Source: Glossina fuscipes (taxonomy: Eukaryota; Arthropoda; Insecta; Diptera; Glossinidae). From it: 64,000 nt of DNA. A program made the translations under genes and the position numbers. Below are positions 1-12,170 of the stretch, piece after piece. The stretch spans positions 2,737,563-2,801,562 of the forward strand of contig NW_023998432.1 in assembly GCF_014805625.2 (NCBI RefSeq). Direction: 5' to 3'. The notes under the pieces were generated by a model. That model ran no database searches. It was not told the origin of the DNA and saw only the letters and a list, made by a program, of their open reading frames with translations. Position 1 is the first letter of the stretch, and the number at the start of each line of letters is the position of its first letter.

Positions 1-11
1 TTTTTTTAAAA

Positions 12-47
<36 letters not shown>

Positions 48-1558
48 CAAATCGGAATTGAAAAAAGACATCAAAGTTAACATTATTGAAACTATGCATC
101 AAAAGCAAAAAAAAAGAAATAGGGATTTCTTATCTTCTATGTGAATGCGCGTCCATCTTCAAATGTATGGAGGGGTCTTCATAACGTCAGACACTAGAAA
201 AAGTGACAGTATTCATAAGAATCTTAAAACTGGAGGGCTAGGGTCATGGACGTGTGCATTAGATTTTTCTAACTAAATAGTTTTTGTTGGGTTCAATTTT
301 TGGGAATTAAAATCTGAAATTTATCTATGAGTTAAATTAGAAAAATTTGAAAGCTGTGTTCGTTGCTTAGTAATTCGTTCATCCTGTTGTTTCTTACGTT
401 TGTTTTCCTTTCGATCGGAATGTTGATTTTCGAAAGCCTGATGACATTTGTTTATTGTATTCATATAAGAAGTTGTGTATTTTATAATTATTATCTGTAG
501 GGAGCGTTCACAAATGAAGAAAATTGTTATCTAAATCGAAAACAGAGTCAACTAAGTGTTTTTTTTTTTTTTTTAATTTATAATAAAAGCTAAAGGGTAA
601 ATGATATCAATATGAGAATTTTTGTATTTAAGATATTGGTTCGTGGAAAATTTCTTTAGAAATGATTTTAGCTCTGGACATCTTTTTTAAAATTCACTTC
701 TGGAACGTCAATTTCTAGTCATTCTAGAAACACGAATAATTTTGGCGAACAAGATTATTGAGAGGTTGTGGCTTATTGGGGTAAGTCAATGCTCCATGCA
801 ATCTAGCGCTAAAGTAAAAACTCCAATACAGTGGACGATTCAATATTATCTCTTTTTGATTTAACATTTTTATTTGCAATTCGAAAAAAATAGAAATTCA
901 TAATTTCTCTATTGAAAATAATTATTTGGGTTGTGTATGTCGATATGCTCAGTATACGCTACGCGGTAGATATTGGATATAAGATTTACATTTACAATCC
1001 AAGAATATTCATTATTCTGTTGGTTCTTGATCTGTTCGCGTAAGGGCATGCCGCAGCAGTGCGCAAATGCCGCATAAGTTAATAATGTGTGAAGAAAATG
1101 ATCGGATTCACTAAGTTTTACTTATTGCGTGACGTGAAACATGATTACATTTTTTATATAAAAACGAAAAGAAAATTTTTGAAAATCGCAATCATGATCT
1201 CAACAATGTAATAAATTTAACAAAGTCTCGACCATGTCGATTCGTTAATCATGGAAGATATAAGCAGCACAATGCTGCGATTACTTTTATACTTCACATA
1301 AATCTGATAAGCTTTTGTACTGCAAACGCTGCTCCGGGAAGTTTTGTTGTTTTCAACTGGCAAGATGTCTTAAAAGAAACTTGTAACATGTGGCGTCGCA
1401 AAACAAGTAAAACAACTTTTGCGCGAATTTGTTTCCGAATTCTTTTGAGTAGATGCAGATGATTACTTTTATGCAACATTTCCTTGCAAAATTATTATTT
1501 TATGTTACATATAAGGTTTTGAAAAAGCATCGGTTTACAGTTAATAACGGAAGAGCGC

Positions 1559-1598
<40 letters not shown>

Positions 1599-2667
1599 CT
1601 CGCAGCAAGAAAATAAATATACTGGCGAGATCTATTGAACATAAAATATATTTTGTTAATGTAATTTTTCAAATTGTTGTTTTTTTTTTTTTTTTAAATA
1701 ATGTACACTTTCTTGACTATCAATTTGAAAATTCTCATTGGTTTCATAATTTGGTATGCATAATTTGTTATTGTACTATGACGCGTGATTTTCACGGCAA
1801 GTAAATCATAATTTTCGAAAAACTTGTTATCATCTATTTATCTGGTTCTTTTGTAAACGGGAGTTTCATTGCCTTTACAATTTGTTTTTTGATAAAATAT
1901 TCATTCATAATCGATATGTAATAAATTTTTTGATAAGGAATTTAAATAATTTTAAGAAACTGAAGTAATAGCGTAATGTGAAATGTTTGCGAAACAAAAA
2001 TTTAACGAGATTTCTGTACAATAATTACAAATTATGCATACATTTAATGATAATAAATTTGTTTCCCCTTTTTTCTCGTTTTTTAAATATAAATTTTTCT
2101 CTTTTTTTCTATTCAAAATATAACCGATTTAGTATTGAAAATTTTTGCGAAGAGTCCTTCATTCTCTTCCCACTTTTAGCTTTTACTAAAAATATATAAG
2201 AAACATAAAAACATATATTTTAAAAACACCTACAAACTTATATAAAGAAATTTTTTTTTTTTTGTTGTTTTTGTTATTTTAACTTAATTATATATACAGA
2301 AAATTGAAAAGTATATGAAATTTTCGTTACCAATCCAAAGTCAGAAATATGCAGATATATTTAGAAGATCGATGGTATCCGACAACTATATATCGGTTAA
2401 GCCATTGATTGACTTTGCTATACTTGAATATTGAATGCATTCGTTTGTTTAATGTTTTTAAATTTTTTGTTTTTGTTCTTTTTTTTTTTTTGTTTTTATT
2501 TTTGCTAAATATTGCACGGATCATGTCGGTTTCATCTTGACTTGCGATTGCAACTAAGATATTGTTTGTTGTTGCTGTACAAAAGTTTGCTAACGATTTT
2601 GTGATAATTAATCAATTGACAAAAGTATGCGTATTGCTTGTTTTCTATGGGTTTTCCGGAGTGATTT
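1..2667. other. 3' flank of broad: Z3 3' UTR and intergenic DNA
   Basis: Sequence beyond the Z3 stop codon in the direction of transcription. The part nearest 2667 is presumably 3' untranslated sequence; on the minus strand it contains short CAA-type repeats and several AATAAA-like words (for example within 2490-2505), but the AT richness makes any single poly-A signal unreliable. Base composition is very AT-rich, with a poly-A tract at about 20-47, a (GA)n tract at 1561-1595 and scattered T runs. I see no convincing coding exon or RNA gene; the short open frames here are AT-rich chance frames. Confidence 0.5.
1561..1595. repeat. (GA)n microsatellite
   Basis: Uninterrupted AG dinucleotide run of about 35 bases directly after GCGCCC. 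It creates a spurious Arg-Glu open frame on the plus strand. Perfect GA runs are potential GAGA-factor (Trl) binding sites in flies, but nothing here shows function. Confidence 0.95.
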
Positions 2668-3339
2668 CTATTGTATACCTGGTGGCGGTTGACCTAATTC
2701 GCTATTAAAGTCGAATAGTGTATTGCGTGCGTGAGTTAACGCATGGTGATGATGATGATGATGCGAATGATGATGGGCATGTGGATGAGGCACCAATACG
2801 TTTTTCATAGACGTTTTTAGTAAACGTTTCAGCATACCGCTGGAGCCGCGATGCTGTAAACTTTTGTGCGTAGTTAACGAGTTTTTGGTGCGATAGCGTC
2901 GATGGCAAAATTCACAAACGTAGAGCGTATCAGATTGTTCGTGTTTGTCCTGAAAGTGCCGCTTCAATGAATAATAACAGGAAAAGGTACGCCGGCAATA
3001 GGGGCATTCTTGAGGTTCGTTAATTCCACCGCTGGTTGGAGGTGGCATACGCAACGGCATTTGTGGTAACGAAGTAACGGAAGATGTTGTTGCAAGCCCC
3101 CCCACTACTGCTACCGGTGGCTGAACCTCCTGTGCTGCTGGGTCGAGGCGGTGAAGCATGCAAATTAAAAGGTTCGGTAACATTGTTGAAATTGTTACTG
3201 CTGCCGGCTAAATTGTTATTACACACCAAAGAATTCAACGATGAATTTGGTGATAAGATAGCGACAGGTGGGGGAGATGGTGGCGCTGAGGTAGAGCTGG
3301 TTGGAGAAGAATTTGCCGAACTCAAAACGTTATGTGGTC
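2668..3339 (-). CDS. br: broad alternative terminal exon Z3 (NS-linker plus C2H2 pair), with an apparent frameshift
   Basis: Terminal exon encoding the Z3 DNA-binding end of Broad, a nuclear ecdysone-response transcription factor. The acceptor is ...tatacctttag|GA at 3340/3339, phase 1, matching the core donor. It opens with an Asn/Ser-rich linker (PHNVLSSANSSPTSS..., about 78 codons), the NS region known for the Drosophila Z3 isoform. Two C2H2 fingers follow at about 2850-3012: ECPYCRRTFSCYYSLKRH and YVCEFCHRRYRTKNSLTTH. The conserved tail is GSSGMLKRLLKT, then a His-rich run, ending PPPGIQ and TAG at 2668-2670. Linker and fingers are in different frames; the switch falls at a run of seven G (3097-3103), where one base fewer would restore a single 640-aa isoform. 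I see the fingers and both frames directly. The Z3 name rests on the NS linker and on memory of the family. Confidence 0.9.
3097..3103 (-). other. homopolymer frame break in the Z3 exon
   Basis: Seven consecutive C on the plus strand (G on the coding strand). Upstream, the frame set by the splice acceptor reads ...GGSATGSSSGG. Downstream, the zinc-finger frame begins at 3096 with LATTSSVTSLPQ. Six or nine G would join the two. A base-count error in sequencing or assembly is the simplest explanation; a real allele or a +1 frameshift is possible. Confidence 0.8.
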
Positions 3340-6300
3340 CTAAAGGTATATAAAAAATAATTTGTAAAAGGTTTATTTTAATTACGTAAAAATCTATTGG
3401 TCTCATTTCCTTGTTTTTTTTTTTTAAAGAAAAAGTGCAGTTTGAAAGTGAAATGAGAAAAAAATCATAATAATAATAAATTATCGGTAAGAGAAGAGTA
3501 TGAAAAAATAGTTAAGAGTTAAAAAACAAACTAAGCAAAAAATTTTTTAAGTTAACTTTTTTTTTTAATTTTTTATATATATGTTTTAAAAGTTTTGATA
3601 AATGAATCACTGAGCGAGAAAATATATGAGAGAAACCGAGTTCAGCATAGCCTTAAATCGATTGATGTTTATTTTAACTGCAATTTTTGTGTTTTTTCGG
3701 TCTAGGTCCAGATAAAGAATATGAATGGAGTGCTGAATATTGCAGTTCTCGCCATTGGTGTGAATATTGGGCAAAATTATGCAATGTTACGATTTTGTTT
3801 TAGAAATGCTTTTCAATTTCCATTCTCATCCTCTTTTCTGATTTTTTTCTTTTCTTTGAATATCAAAATGTTTGCTTTAATTGCGGATGAACCATTCTGT
3901 TCTTGTTTTTTTTTTTTTTAGTTAAAGTTAAAGTTCCCAAATTTACATTCAATCAATGGAACGACGGAGAGACAGGTCGATAATCAATGTGAAGCCGTCT
4001 CGAAGTACACTTTAAGGTCTTGTGACCTAAAAATAAAAAAGCTTATATATTTTCTAATCATGGAAACAGGAAAGCTACGCCTCTTTGGCTAAAATTCATA
4101 TACATTTCCTCACTTTTTAATTTCTTACTCAGTGAACGAAGAGATAAATTAGTTCTTTCAAATTTTATGGTAAAGAGGTAAAGATATTTTTTTATTTCTT
4201 TTTTTGGTATTTATAGAGATATTGTTGAAAACATTTCTAAATAAATAATAATAATAACAATAATAATAATAATAATAACGATAATAATAAAAAAATGGTT
4301 CTATTTAAAGAAAATTGTTTTTGTTGTTGTAGTTGTATTGTTCATTTGTTTTTTAGGAAATTTTCAAAATAGCTACAAATTTGGTTTTTGGCTGCTGTTT
4401 TGAAATTGCGTTTTAACACATTTTTAACTCACTAAAGACTTCTTTGGTTAGGGCATGCTTAAGAAATCTTTAGAAGTTATATGAAAAAGTAAATTTTTTT
4501 AATTATTATATTTAAAATCTTTCAAATATATATTTTCCAACTGAAATCAGTCATGGTCTGCGTAAAAAATATAATATGAATTAAAAAAAAAAAAAAAGTT
4601 AATGAATAAAGATCATGGAGTTAAAATGCACAGATGCACTAATGAAGCAAAAGAATGTATTACCATGCAATACCAAAGACCAAGATTACACCAATACTAT
4701 TTAGATAATACAATTAGAGATATATGTATTTACATTAAAAGCAAGCAAATGTGCGGCAGGAAGTAATTGAAATTAAGGCAATAAAGAAAAGCATTTTAAA
4801 TCAAGAAAAATTTTTAATAAAACTTAAATAAAATAACTTACCAAATAGAAAAAAATACTACAGCAACATCACAATTACACAACATGTTTTTTATGTACAT
4901 ATATATATATATATATATATATTTTATATACATATATGATGATATATATAGATTTTTTAGGCTTTGATAAGAAGACATTATTAACGATTTGTGTAAAGAT
5001 TAGTTAACAAGAAGTATCAAAGTGTAAAATGCTTGCATTATATGCAAAGGGAACAATTAGAATTAGGTAAATAAATGTAATCTAATGCGAATGCAATCGA
5101 TATATCTTTCTAGACCTTAGATCTCGAAGCATTCTTTATAAGCAAAAAAGTTTTATAAGCTTATTTTTTGAGGTGAGAGCAGAATAGTGAGTTTTTCATA
5201 CTTACAAGTCACAGTAGTGTACAGTTTACAGCTATTTTATTTAACAGTTTATCAAAAAGTAATTTTTGTTTTATGTTTACCTATTCCTTCTCGTGTTACA
5301 TGGCAATCTACACTTTTTTTTGCGCATATTGTTTGGAAGAAAAAAGTACAGCGCAGATATATAAACAACGGCTTATGTGAAAACAATGCGTAAACGATGT
5401 AGTCCAAATATTATAATCTATTTCAAATTGCGATATTCGATGTTTAGTCTTCAATGCAAAAGCATTTTTTTTTTTTTTTATGAAGATAGGTAAAAGGTTA
5501 CGTAAAGGTCCTTTTTCATCTAAGAAGTTTTACCATAAATGATAAGCCACGAGATCTGCTACATATATAGGAAAAGCTGGATTTATTGCAAGTAGAAAAT
5601 TCGCGTAAGCAATATTTTTTATTATCAAAATGCTTAATAGCGATTATATGAAATCATCTATGTAATATGATATAAAGCTGTCAATACCCTGTACTGTTCC
5701 CTTCAACATGAACCGGCCAAGTGAAAAGCACTCTAATAGTTACTCACGTAATATAAATGATTATATCTAAGAAGCCATAGGAATAGTAAGAAGCGGAAAA
5801 GTGTTTTTTCTACAACATAAACTTCTTTAGAGAAGTAACGATACGTATTATACAGTTATTAAACATGTCAGTGAAAGAGATTTATTACTATCGACTAATT
5901 AACTGTGAATGAGGCCGGTTACAGCGTGAACTTTGACAATACAAATTGCGAAATTGAAATGTTATCTTAAAGAGTTTAAACTCACTATACATTAAATACA
6001 TATTCAAATATAAAATTATGAAAGCACTATCATAATTTTTTCAATTTTTGATTTTTGCTTAATGTTCATTTTTGAATTTGATGTGGTGGTTGCTCTACCA
6101 ATATTTAAGCCCGCCATTCAATACTTTATGGCTTATATGGCTCATATTACTAAACGCTACAACTGGGTTAACAGAACTAGCGCATGCGGTATCTATATTG
6201 GGAGTGTGGCCATACTTGATTCAAAGGAATGTCGCTAAATGGCATTCTTATGAGCAAAAAAAGTTTTAATTGTAACATTCGTAGGTAGCTACGGGCGAAA

Positions 6301-6861
6301 TAGTGACAGAAATATATTAATGATTATCCGGCACGAATTAAAGTTCGTTAGAAATAACCTATAACTTTGCGAAATTGTTTTTAAAAAAAATCTAATTAAA
6401 ATGAATTGAAGTGTTTTTATAGTTGGAGGTAAATTTAAAAATATACGAAATTTTACAAGAAAGTTGCCTTAACATCTTTTTAATTGTATTACATATACTA
6501 AATTGCAATCTATAAATAATTAAAGCACTTATACGCAATGCTGTATTAAATGTCAAAGCTCAACTGATGATAGGCTTTATTATCGTGTAGTGAAACATGA
6601 TCTTAATCTATATATGTATTTGAACAGCCTACGATGGAATAGTAAGCTCTAACTCATAGGTGAAAGAGTTGAAAAAGAGAAGCAGAGAGTAAGGTAGATA
6701 TATTAAGTAATGTGTGTAATAATGAGAGACCGTCAGTGAGTTCACCAATTCATTTAAAAATTCTACTTTAAAGAGAAGAGGGCGAGATAGTCGATGTAAT
6801 ATAGAGCGAGTATGATAGAGAGATAGAGAGACAGAGAGAGAGAGAGAGAGAAAGAAAGAGA

Positions 6862-6927
<66 letters not shown>

Positions 6928-8017
6928 CAGAGAGAGAGAGAGAGAGAGAGGGAGAGAAAGAGAAAGAGAAAGAGAGAGAAATGAAAGATAGATGAAAAAA
7001 TATATTTTCAATTTTTCAAAGATATGAATCGATAGTTTTGTGAAAATATTTTGATTTTTTTTTTCAATTTTTTTTTAAATTTTTTTGTTTTAATTTGATT
7101 ATAATCCTCACCTCGTCTCTGGTCATGTTAACACACAGGATTTATGTAAATATTTATGGCAAGTTTAATTGATCCTCTAACACAAATGTTTTTACACTTA
7201 ATTACCACAGATAGTTCGATTGTTTGATTTGTTTGTTGTTTGCTGACACGCGCACTCCGCAAATGATGACATTGACATCAACACCATCACTTGAAGGTCT
7301 TATTACAAGTTATTTTTGTAATTTTATGAGTAACACTTATAACAGAATTATTTAATGAGACTACAACTACTAAGCTAATAAAATAGGTATGCAAATTGTC
7401 TATAAGTATATATTTATATATATGCGTATATATATAGTGAAGTGTAAAAGTAACAGTAAAAGGCCACATAGATTCGAATGGTCCATAAGGATTGGAGTGT
7501 TTTGTCTTTTATAAATTTTGATTTGCGTTTTTTTTTTCTGTCCGTCGGTAAGCATTTATACAAAGAAAAAAAATCAAATCAAAATATTGTGTTCGCCTTA
7601 AGGCGAATCATAGATATCCACTACCCAAATCTGAATGACACTTATTCCAAACTCCCTTCATTGATTGTACTAAGCATCTATACAAGTGGAAAAAAATCGT
7701 AATTTTTTTCTTCAAATGTTTTATGTCAATTAATTTTGTTCATCTTTGGTCATCCTCGATACTTTATGGATTGGACATAAAAATTTGGGTTATTTCCAAT
7801 GACATTGAAAACAGATAGACAAACAGACGGATAATTTTATTTATTTATTTTTTTGGATTAATTTTTTTTTTTTTCTATTAATATATATATCTATTAGCGC
7901 TGGGTCGTCGATATGAAAACTAATAAAAAAGACATGAATATATAGAAATTTATATATCATTCTAACGTTATGTACCTAAGTATGTGTGTACATGTAGGTA
8001 TGGCAGTAAATTTTTGT
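3340..8017 (-). other. intron/3' UTR sequence between Z2 and Z3 exons
   Basis: Intronic for Z3 transcripts; the part just below 8018 would be 3' UTR of Z2 transcripts. It holds a (TAA/AAT)n tract near 4240-4290, an (AT)n run near 4897-4922, a long (GA)n tract at 6815-6985 and many T runs. Two stretches have the look of degraded dispersed repeats with GACGGA/GACAGA words: 3960-4035, which includes a run like 'cgaagtacactttaaggtct', and 7750-7840. No further zinc-finger exon or other coding exon is recognisable on either strand. Confidence 0.6.
6815..6985. repeat. long (GA)n microsatellite
   Basis: About 170 bases of nearly pure GA with AAAG and ACAG interruptions, inside the Z2-Z3 interval. 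Read on the minus strand it gives a meaningless Ser-Leu repeat frame. It is one of at least four long GA tracts in the introns of this gene. Confidence 0.95.
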
Positions 8018-8320
8018 TTAGAATGTTTTTAAATTATTTAAATAATAGTCATAGATTCTGGTCATTGTATGCTGATGTTGGTATTCCTGAGTTAAATTAT
8101 TCAAAGACAGTCCATTCGGCTGTGCAATGTTGTTTGAGGTAAGATTTCTTGTACTATAATCACTATTAACACTGGTATTGTTCTTATTGTAACTGTTGTT
8201 CTTGTTGTTGTTGTTGTTGTTGCTACTAGTGTTGCTATTATTAATATCCTTATTATTATTATAATTATTATTATGTACACAATAATAATTACATGACCAA
8301 AAGTCATGATGCTTTTGATT
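8018..8320 (-). other. 100-codon open frame directly after the Z2 stop codon
   Basis: In the Z2 reading frame, the TGA at 8321-8323 is followed by 100 sense codons and then TAA at 8018-8020. I read all triplets and found no stop. The predicted tail is Asn-rich in its first two thirds (AAT/AAC repeats), then less repetitive: STRNLTSNNIAQPNGLS, then NNLTQEYQHQH, ending YYLNNLKTF. It may be a translational readthrough extension. It may equally be ordinary 3' UTR with a stop-free AAT/AAC repeat, since Asn codons cannot create stops in this frame. The base after TGA is A, not the C favoured in known fly readthrough stops. Confidence 0.35.
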
Positions 8321-8571
8321 TCAAATTGTCGTATTGAATTGGTTATATAATTTAATATCTTTCATTTCCATTTCGCCGGGTCGTGATTTGTGGTAGGTGT
8401 AGATGTGTGTCATCAGGGAGTTGCGCGAGCAGTATACTCTTTCGCAGATGATACAACGATATTCCTCTTGGCGTACGGCATGTTTATCGGCAATGTGACG
8501 TTTGAGCGAAGCTTTTGAACATAGTAGCTTACCGCATAGTTGACATGAGAACAGTTTTTTAGGCGAATTTC
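8321..8571 (-). CDS. br: broad alternative terminal exon Z2 (C2H2 zinc-finger pair)
   Basis: Short terminal exon of 251 nt, 82 sense codons after the split Gly codon. The acceptor is ...aacaaattccag|GA at 8572/8571, phase 1, so core ...SPQ joins to G-NSPKKLFS. Two C2H2 fingers fill it: CQLCGKLLCSKASLKRH...H and CIICERVYCSRNSLMTH...H, followed by KSRPGEMEMKDIKLYNQF and TGA. With the core this gives 500 aa, close to the roughly 514-aa Drosophila Z2 isoform as I remember it. Fusing almost directly to the core without a long linker is the hallmark of BRcore-Z2. In Drosophila this class carries the br genetic function (known, not visible here). An in-frame open extension follows the stop. Confidence 0.93.
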
Positions 8572-9852
8572 CTGGAATTTGTTGTAAGGTTAAGAGACAC
8601 GACTTAATTTTAACTTAATGATGAACAAAAATAAAACAAGAATATTAGCAAATTTTTTATAATATAGATTGATATATATGTATGTACATACACATATAGA
8701 TATATGTATGCATATGTTTATAGATGGATATATAGATACATATATACTCATATGTACAATACGTGCTGTATATACACATATATTCAAATCTACTGCATAT
8801 ATATACTGCGTATATAGATATTCATATGTTATATATATTTATATATATATATAAGTATATATGTATATATGCATTATATATGTGTATGTATGCACTAGTA
8901 TTTATATATGTGTATGCATATGCATATACACATAACATATGTGTGTATATATACACATATAAACATTAAGATTTAAAAAGCGTCATAGAGTCTCCTCATT
9001 GTAAAGATGCCTATAAAACGGTAAATGAGAAAGGCTTCATAAGTATGCGATTAAGGGGCCACCAATAAAAAACAACTAAAGCGAATGTGTTTAAATGATT
9101 GAGCTAATAATACCATACATTTTCACGCGTATAACGGTTTATAAAATTTCTTTTGCTTAAGAGTTTGTGATTCAGTAAACTCTATACACCACACATTGAT
9201 TTTCACAGCAAAATATGAATTAAATTTAATGGGAAAGTAAGAAGGTTTTCAAAAACAAAGAAAACAAAAAAAACCAAAAAAAAAAAAAAAATGAAATATT
9301 TAACAAACACAAAGAGTGCAGTAGCAGAGGGTGAAAGTGATAAGTATACAGTATTCAGAGTTTATGGAAAACTAAAGAGAGTAAAAGAATAACATTAATA
9401 TATATGTAAATATATATATATATATATATATGCAAATAACTTTTTTCTTTGTATATATTATTTTATATATATATATTTTTTTTCTTTTTATATATTATTA
9501 TATATATATATATATATATATATATTTAGATATATATATATATTTTATAAAGAAAAAAAAAACCAAAAAGCCTGCTTTTTACATTTTTCAAATGTATCTT
9601 TCTCATAAAAGAAACAATTTTGCGTTTCATTTTTATTTAAATAATAACTCAGTTATGTTTATTTATGAAAATATTATTATTATTATTATTTAGTTGTTGC
9701 TGTTGTCGTTGCTATTATTATTATCATTCTTTATATAATAATAATAATAATAATTGAGTTTTCCTTGTATTGTGTAAAAGAACCAAAAATCTTATTAATC
9801 ATCTTTTTCTTTTATTTTACACATAGGTTTGATTATAAGTAATGAAAAAAAG

Positions 9853-9888
<36 letters not shown>

Positions 9889-11929
9889 CAGAAAACTAAA
9901 GTTAACATCTTTTCAGGAAATATATTTTATACTATTCTTTTGCTCTTATTTACATATCTTTTATTTTTATTACTTCTCTTTCTTCTTCTTTTTATTCTTC
10001 ATATTATTCTGTTTCATTTTCATCTAATTCTTCTTTTTCTTAACAAAAAACAATATATTCTTAACTTAATAGTTATAACGGATATAATAAAAAAAGTCTT
10101 ATTAGTTAAATCTGTAGTTGTGTTGTAGTAGTTGTAGTTGTTGTTGTTGTTGTTGTTGTTTGTTTGTTGTTTGTTGTTGTTTGTTGTTTGTTGTGTAAGT
10201 GACTGAGATAAAGGATTTATGTGTTGCAATGTTAAAGTCGAATGACTGTTAATAGTTGTTTGAGTTGATGATTTCTGTTTTTTTTTTTTTTTTTAATTTT
10301 AAAATAAAATTATTGCCATAGAGAAAAAGAAAACATAAACACTCTTAATAAACTGATTGCATCAGTATGTAGTTGAGTGCGGAGCTGATCATAACAAAAT
10401 GAGACTAAATTAACGACTATATGGCTATGGTTTCGTATAGATCATCATATATATAATGGCTTTAATGTCACATTAATTAATTATTTTATTATTTCTTTTT
10501 TTTCCTGTAATTATGCAAGAAAAAATAAATGGTTGATTGGAAAGAAGAAACTAAAGAGAAGGCTCACAATCAATTGTCCATCGCTTAAGTGAGTAAACTT
10601 CCTGTCCGGGCAATCTTAATTTAGCACATATTTTAATAATTTTTTAGATATTTTTACTTATACTAAAAGCGAGGCTCGAGTCAACGTATAAGCTACGAAA
10701 TCGCGCACGCAGTTTAATACAATCTTCTTTTCAGTTTATTTAATATGCTTCTTAAGCAATGATCAAAAATGAAATCGAAAACGGTTCATCATTCGCTTAA
10801 TTGAGATATGACGGTCACAAATCGTTTTTTATTCTTGTTTTATAAAATAAAGTTTATACAGTGTTTTCGTTTTTTTATATACGAAAATGCGAGATAACCA
10901 ACCACTCATTTGAACCTTTAATATTATTTATATCGACCTTATAAAGCACGCAATTTTTGGATAAATTCGTTGAGGAGAAGGGCCGATCAATTTTTTTCTT
11001 TGCAAAATTTAGTTTTTTGGAAGAAGGTTTTTCTTCAAAATTGCTTACATATTTCTTGTAATATGTAAAGAAAATCATTGCAAAAAACTTATGGCTGACA
11101 ACGACTATATGTTGTCAGGCGCAAATTATAGGCAATTGCGGTCCGAATAAGCAGACTTAACAGAGACCTTTTCTTCGAAATGTATATGTTTAGGTTGGAT
11201 TTTTGATCTAATCTGAAACTTCATAGATACGCAATCATTGCTCATGGATTTTGTGTAGCGGACATTATTCAAGTATTTGGTTCTAACAAATGACAGGACA
11301 ATTATAGTGTAATTTCATATTCAAATTGTATCGATTTTTATCCTTGACCATTTTCGGGAAGTTATGTGTATGGATTGAATATTTTCGTCAACTTTTACTA
11401 TTTTTTTGGTAATTTCTTATGTCGAAAAAAAGTAGGCTTTCGGGCGTCAACACAGACGACAAAATTTGCTTGCAGCATATCTTTGTTAGAAGGTTGGAAG
11501 TCGATTTTGCCTCTAAAGCAAATACGAAATTTATATTCGTTTTGAGTTTATATACTCGGAAATTATTAGATTTGTAGATATTTTGAAAGTTTTGAGCATT
11601 TGAAATTATAATGAAGTCACAATGAACCGATTTAGTAAAAATGCTTATAATTTCTATTTCACTTTTCTCTTTTTATTTTTACATTTTTTCCAATTCCAAC
11701 AATGTATCAGAGGGAGTAATATTTATATACACACATATATATGTATATATATTAAGTGAATCTTCTTTTAGGAGGTTACAAGCAGTAACGTAATCTTTTT
11801 CTTTTATCTTAAATATTAATTTAAAACAAGCGAAAAAACTATGGTGGGAGACGACCATCCTTTAATTACCCTATATCATTTCGTTTACTGTGGTTATTCA
11901 TAAGGTTTTATATGGTGAGTGGGCGAGAA

Positions 11930-12170
11930 AGCAAATCGATTGGTACCATTTTCAACATTGGTCGCCCATGCGCCAAAACGTGTTGGTGTAACAAACTTCG
12001 GCTTATAGGTTGAACACAAAAATATATGGATAGACGGACAGAAAGTAATTTTGAATCGACCGGTATAATAAACGATGGGTCAATCTCAAGTCCTTTTGGG
12101 TATTGCATACATCTGCACAAACTTAATACACTTTTGTACCATAAGTGTTTGAGGATTTCAACGACCAATC
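11930..12170 (+). repeat. dispersed fly repeat, copy A
   Basis: Contains ordered landmarks shared with the copy at 47095-47340: GCCAAAACGTGTTGGTGTAA, then a TTCGGC...TATAGGTTGAA block, a GACGGACAGA word, a TCAAGTCCTTTTGGGTATTG stretch, and CATCTGCACAAACTTAATA. These landmarks resemble an abundant, divergent interspersed repeat that I remember from calyptrate fly genomes. No coding capacity is seen. Confidence 0.65.

Noticed and set aside
6763..7011. Minus-strand frame of Ser-Leu repeats
   Set aside because: Translation of the (GA)n microsatellite; no start context, domain or splice signals.
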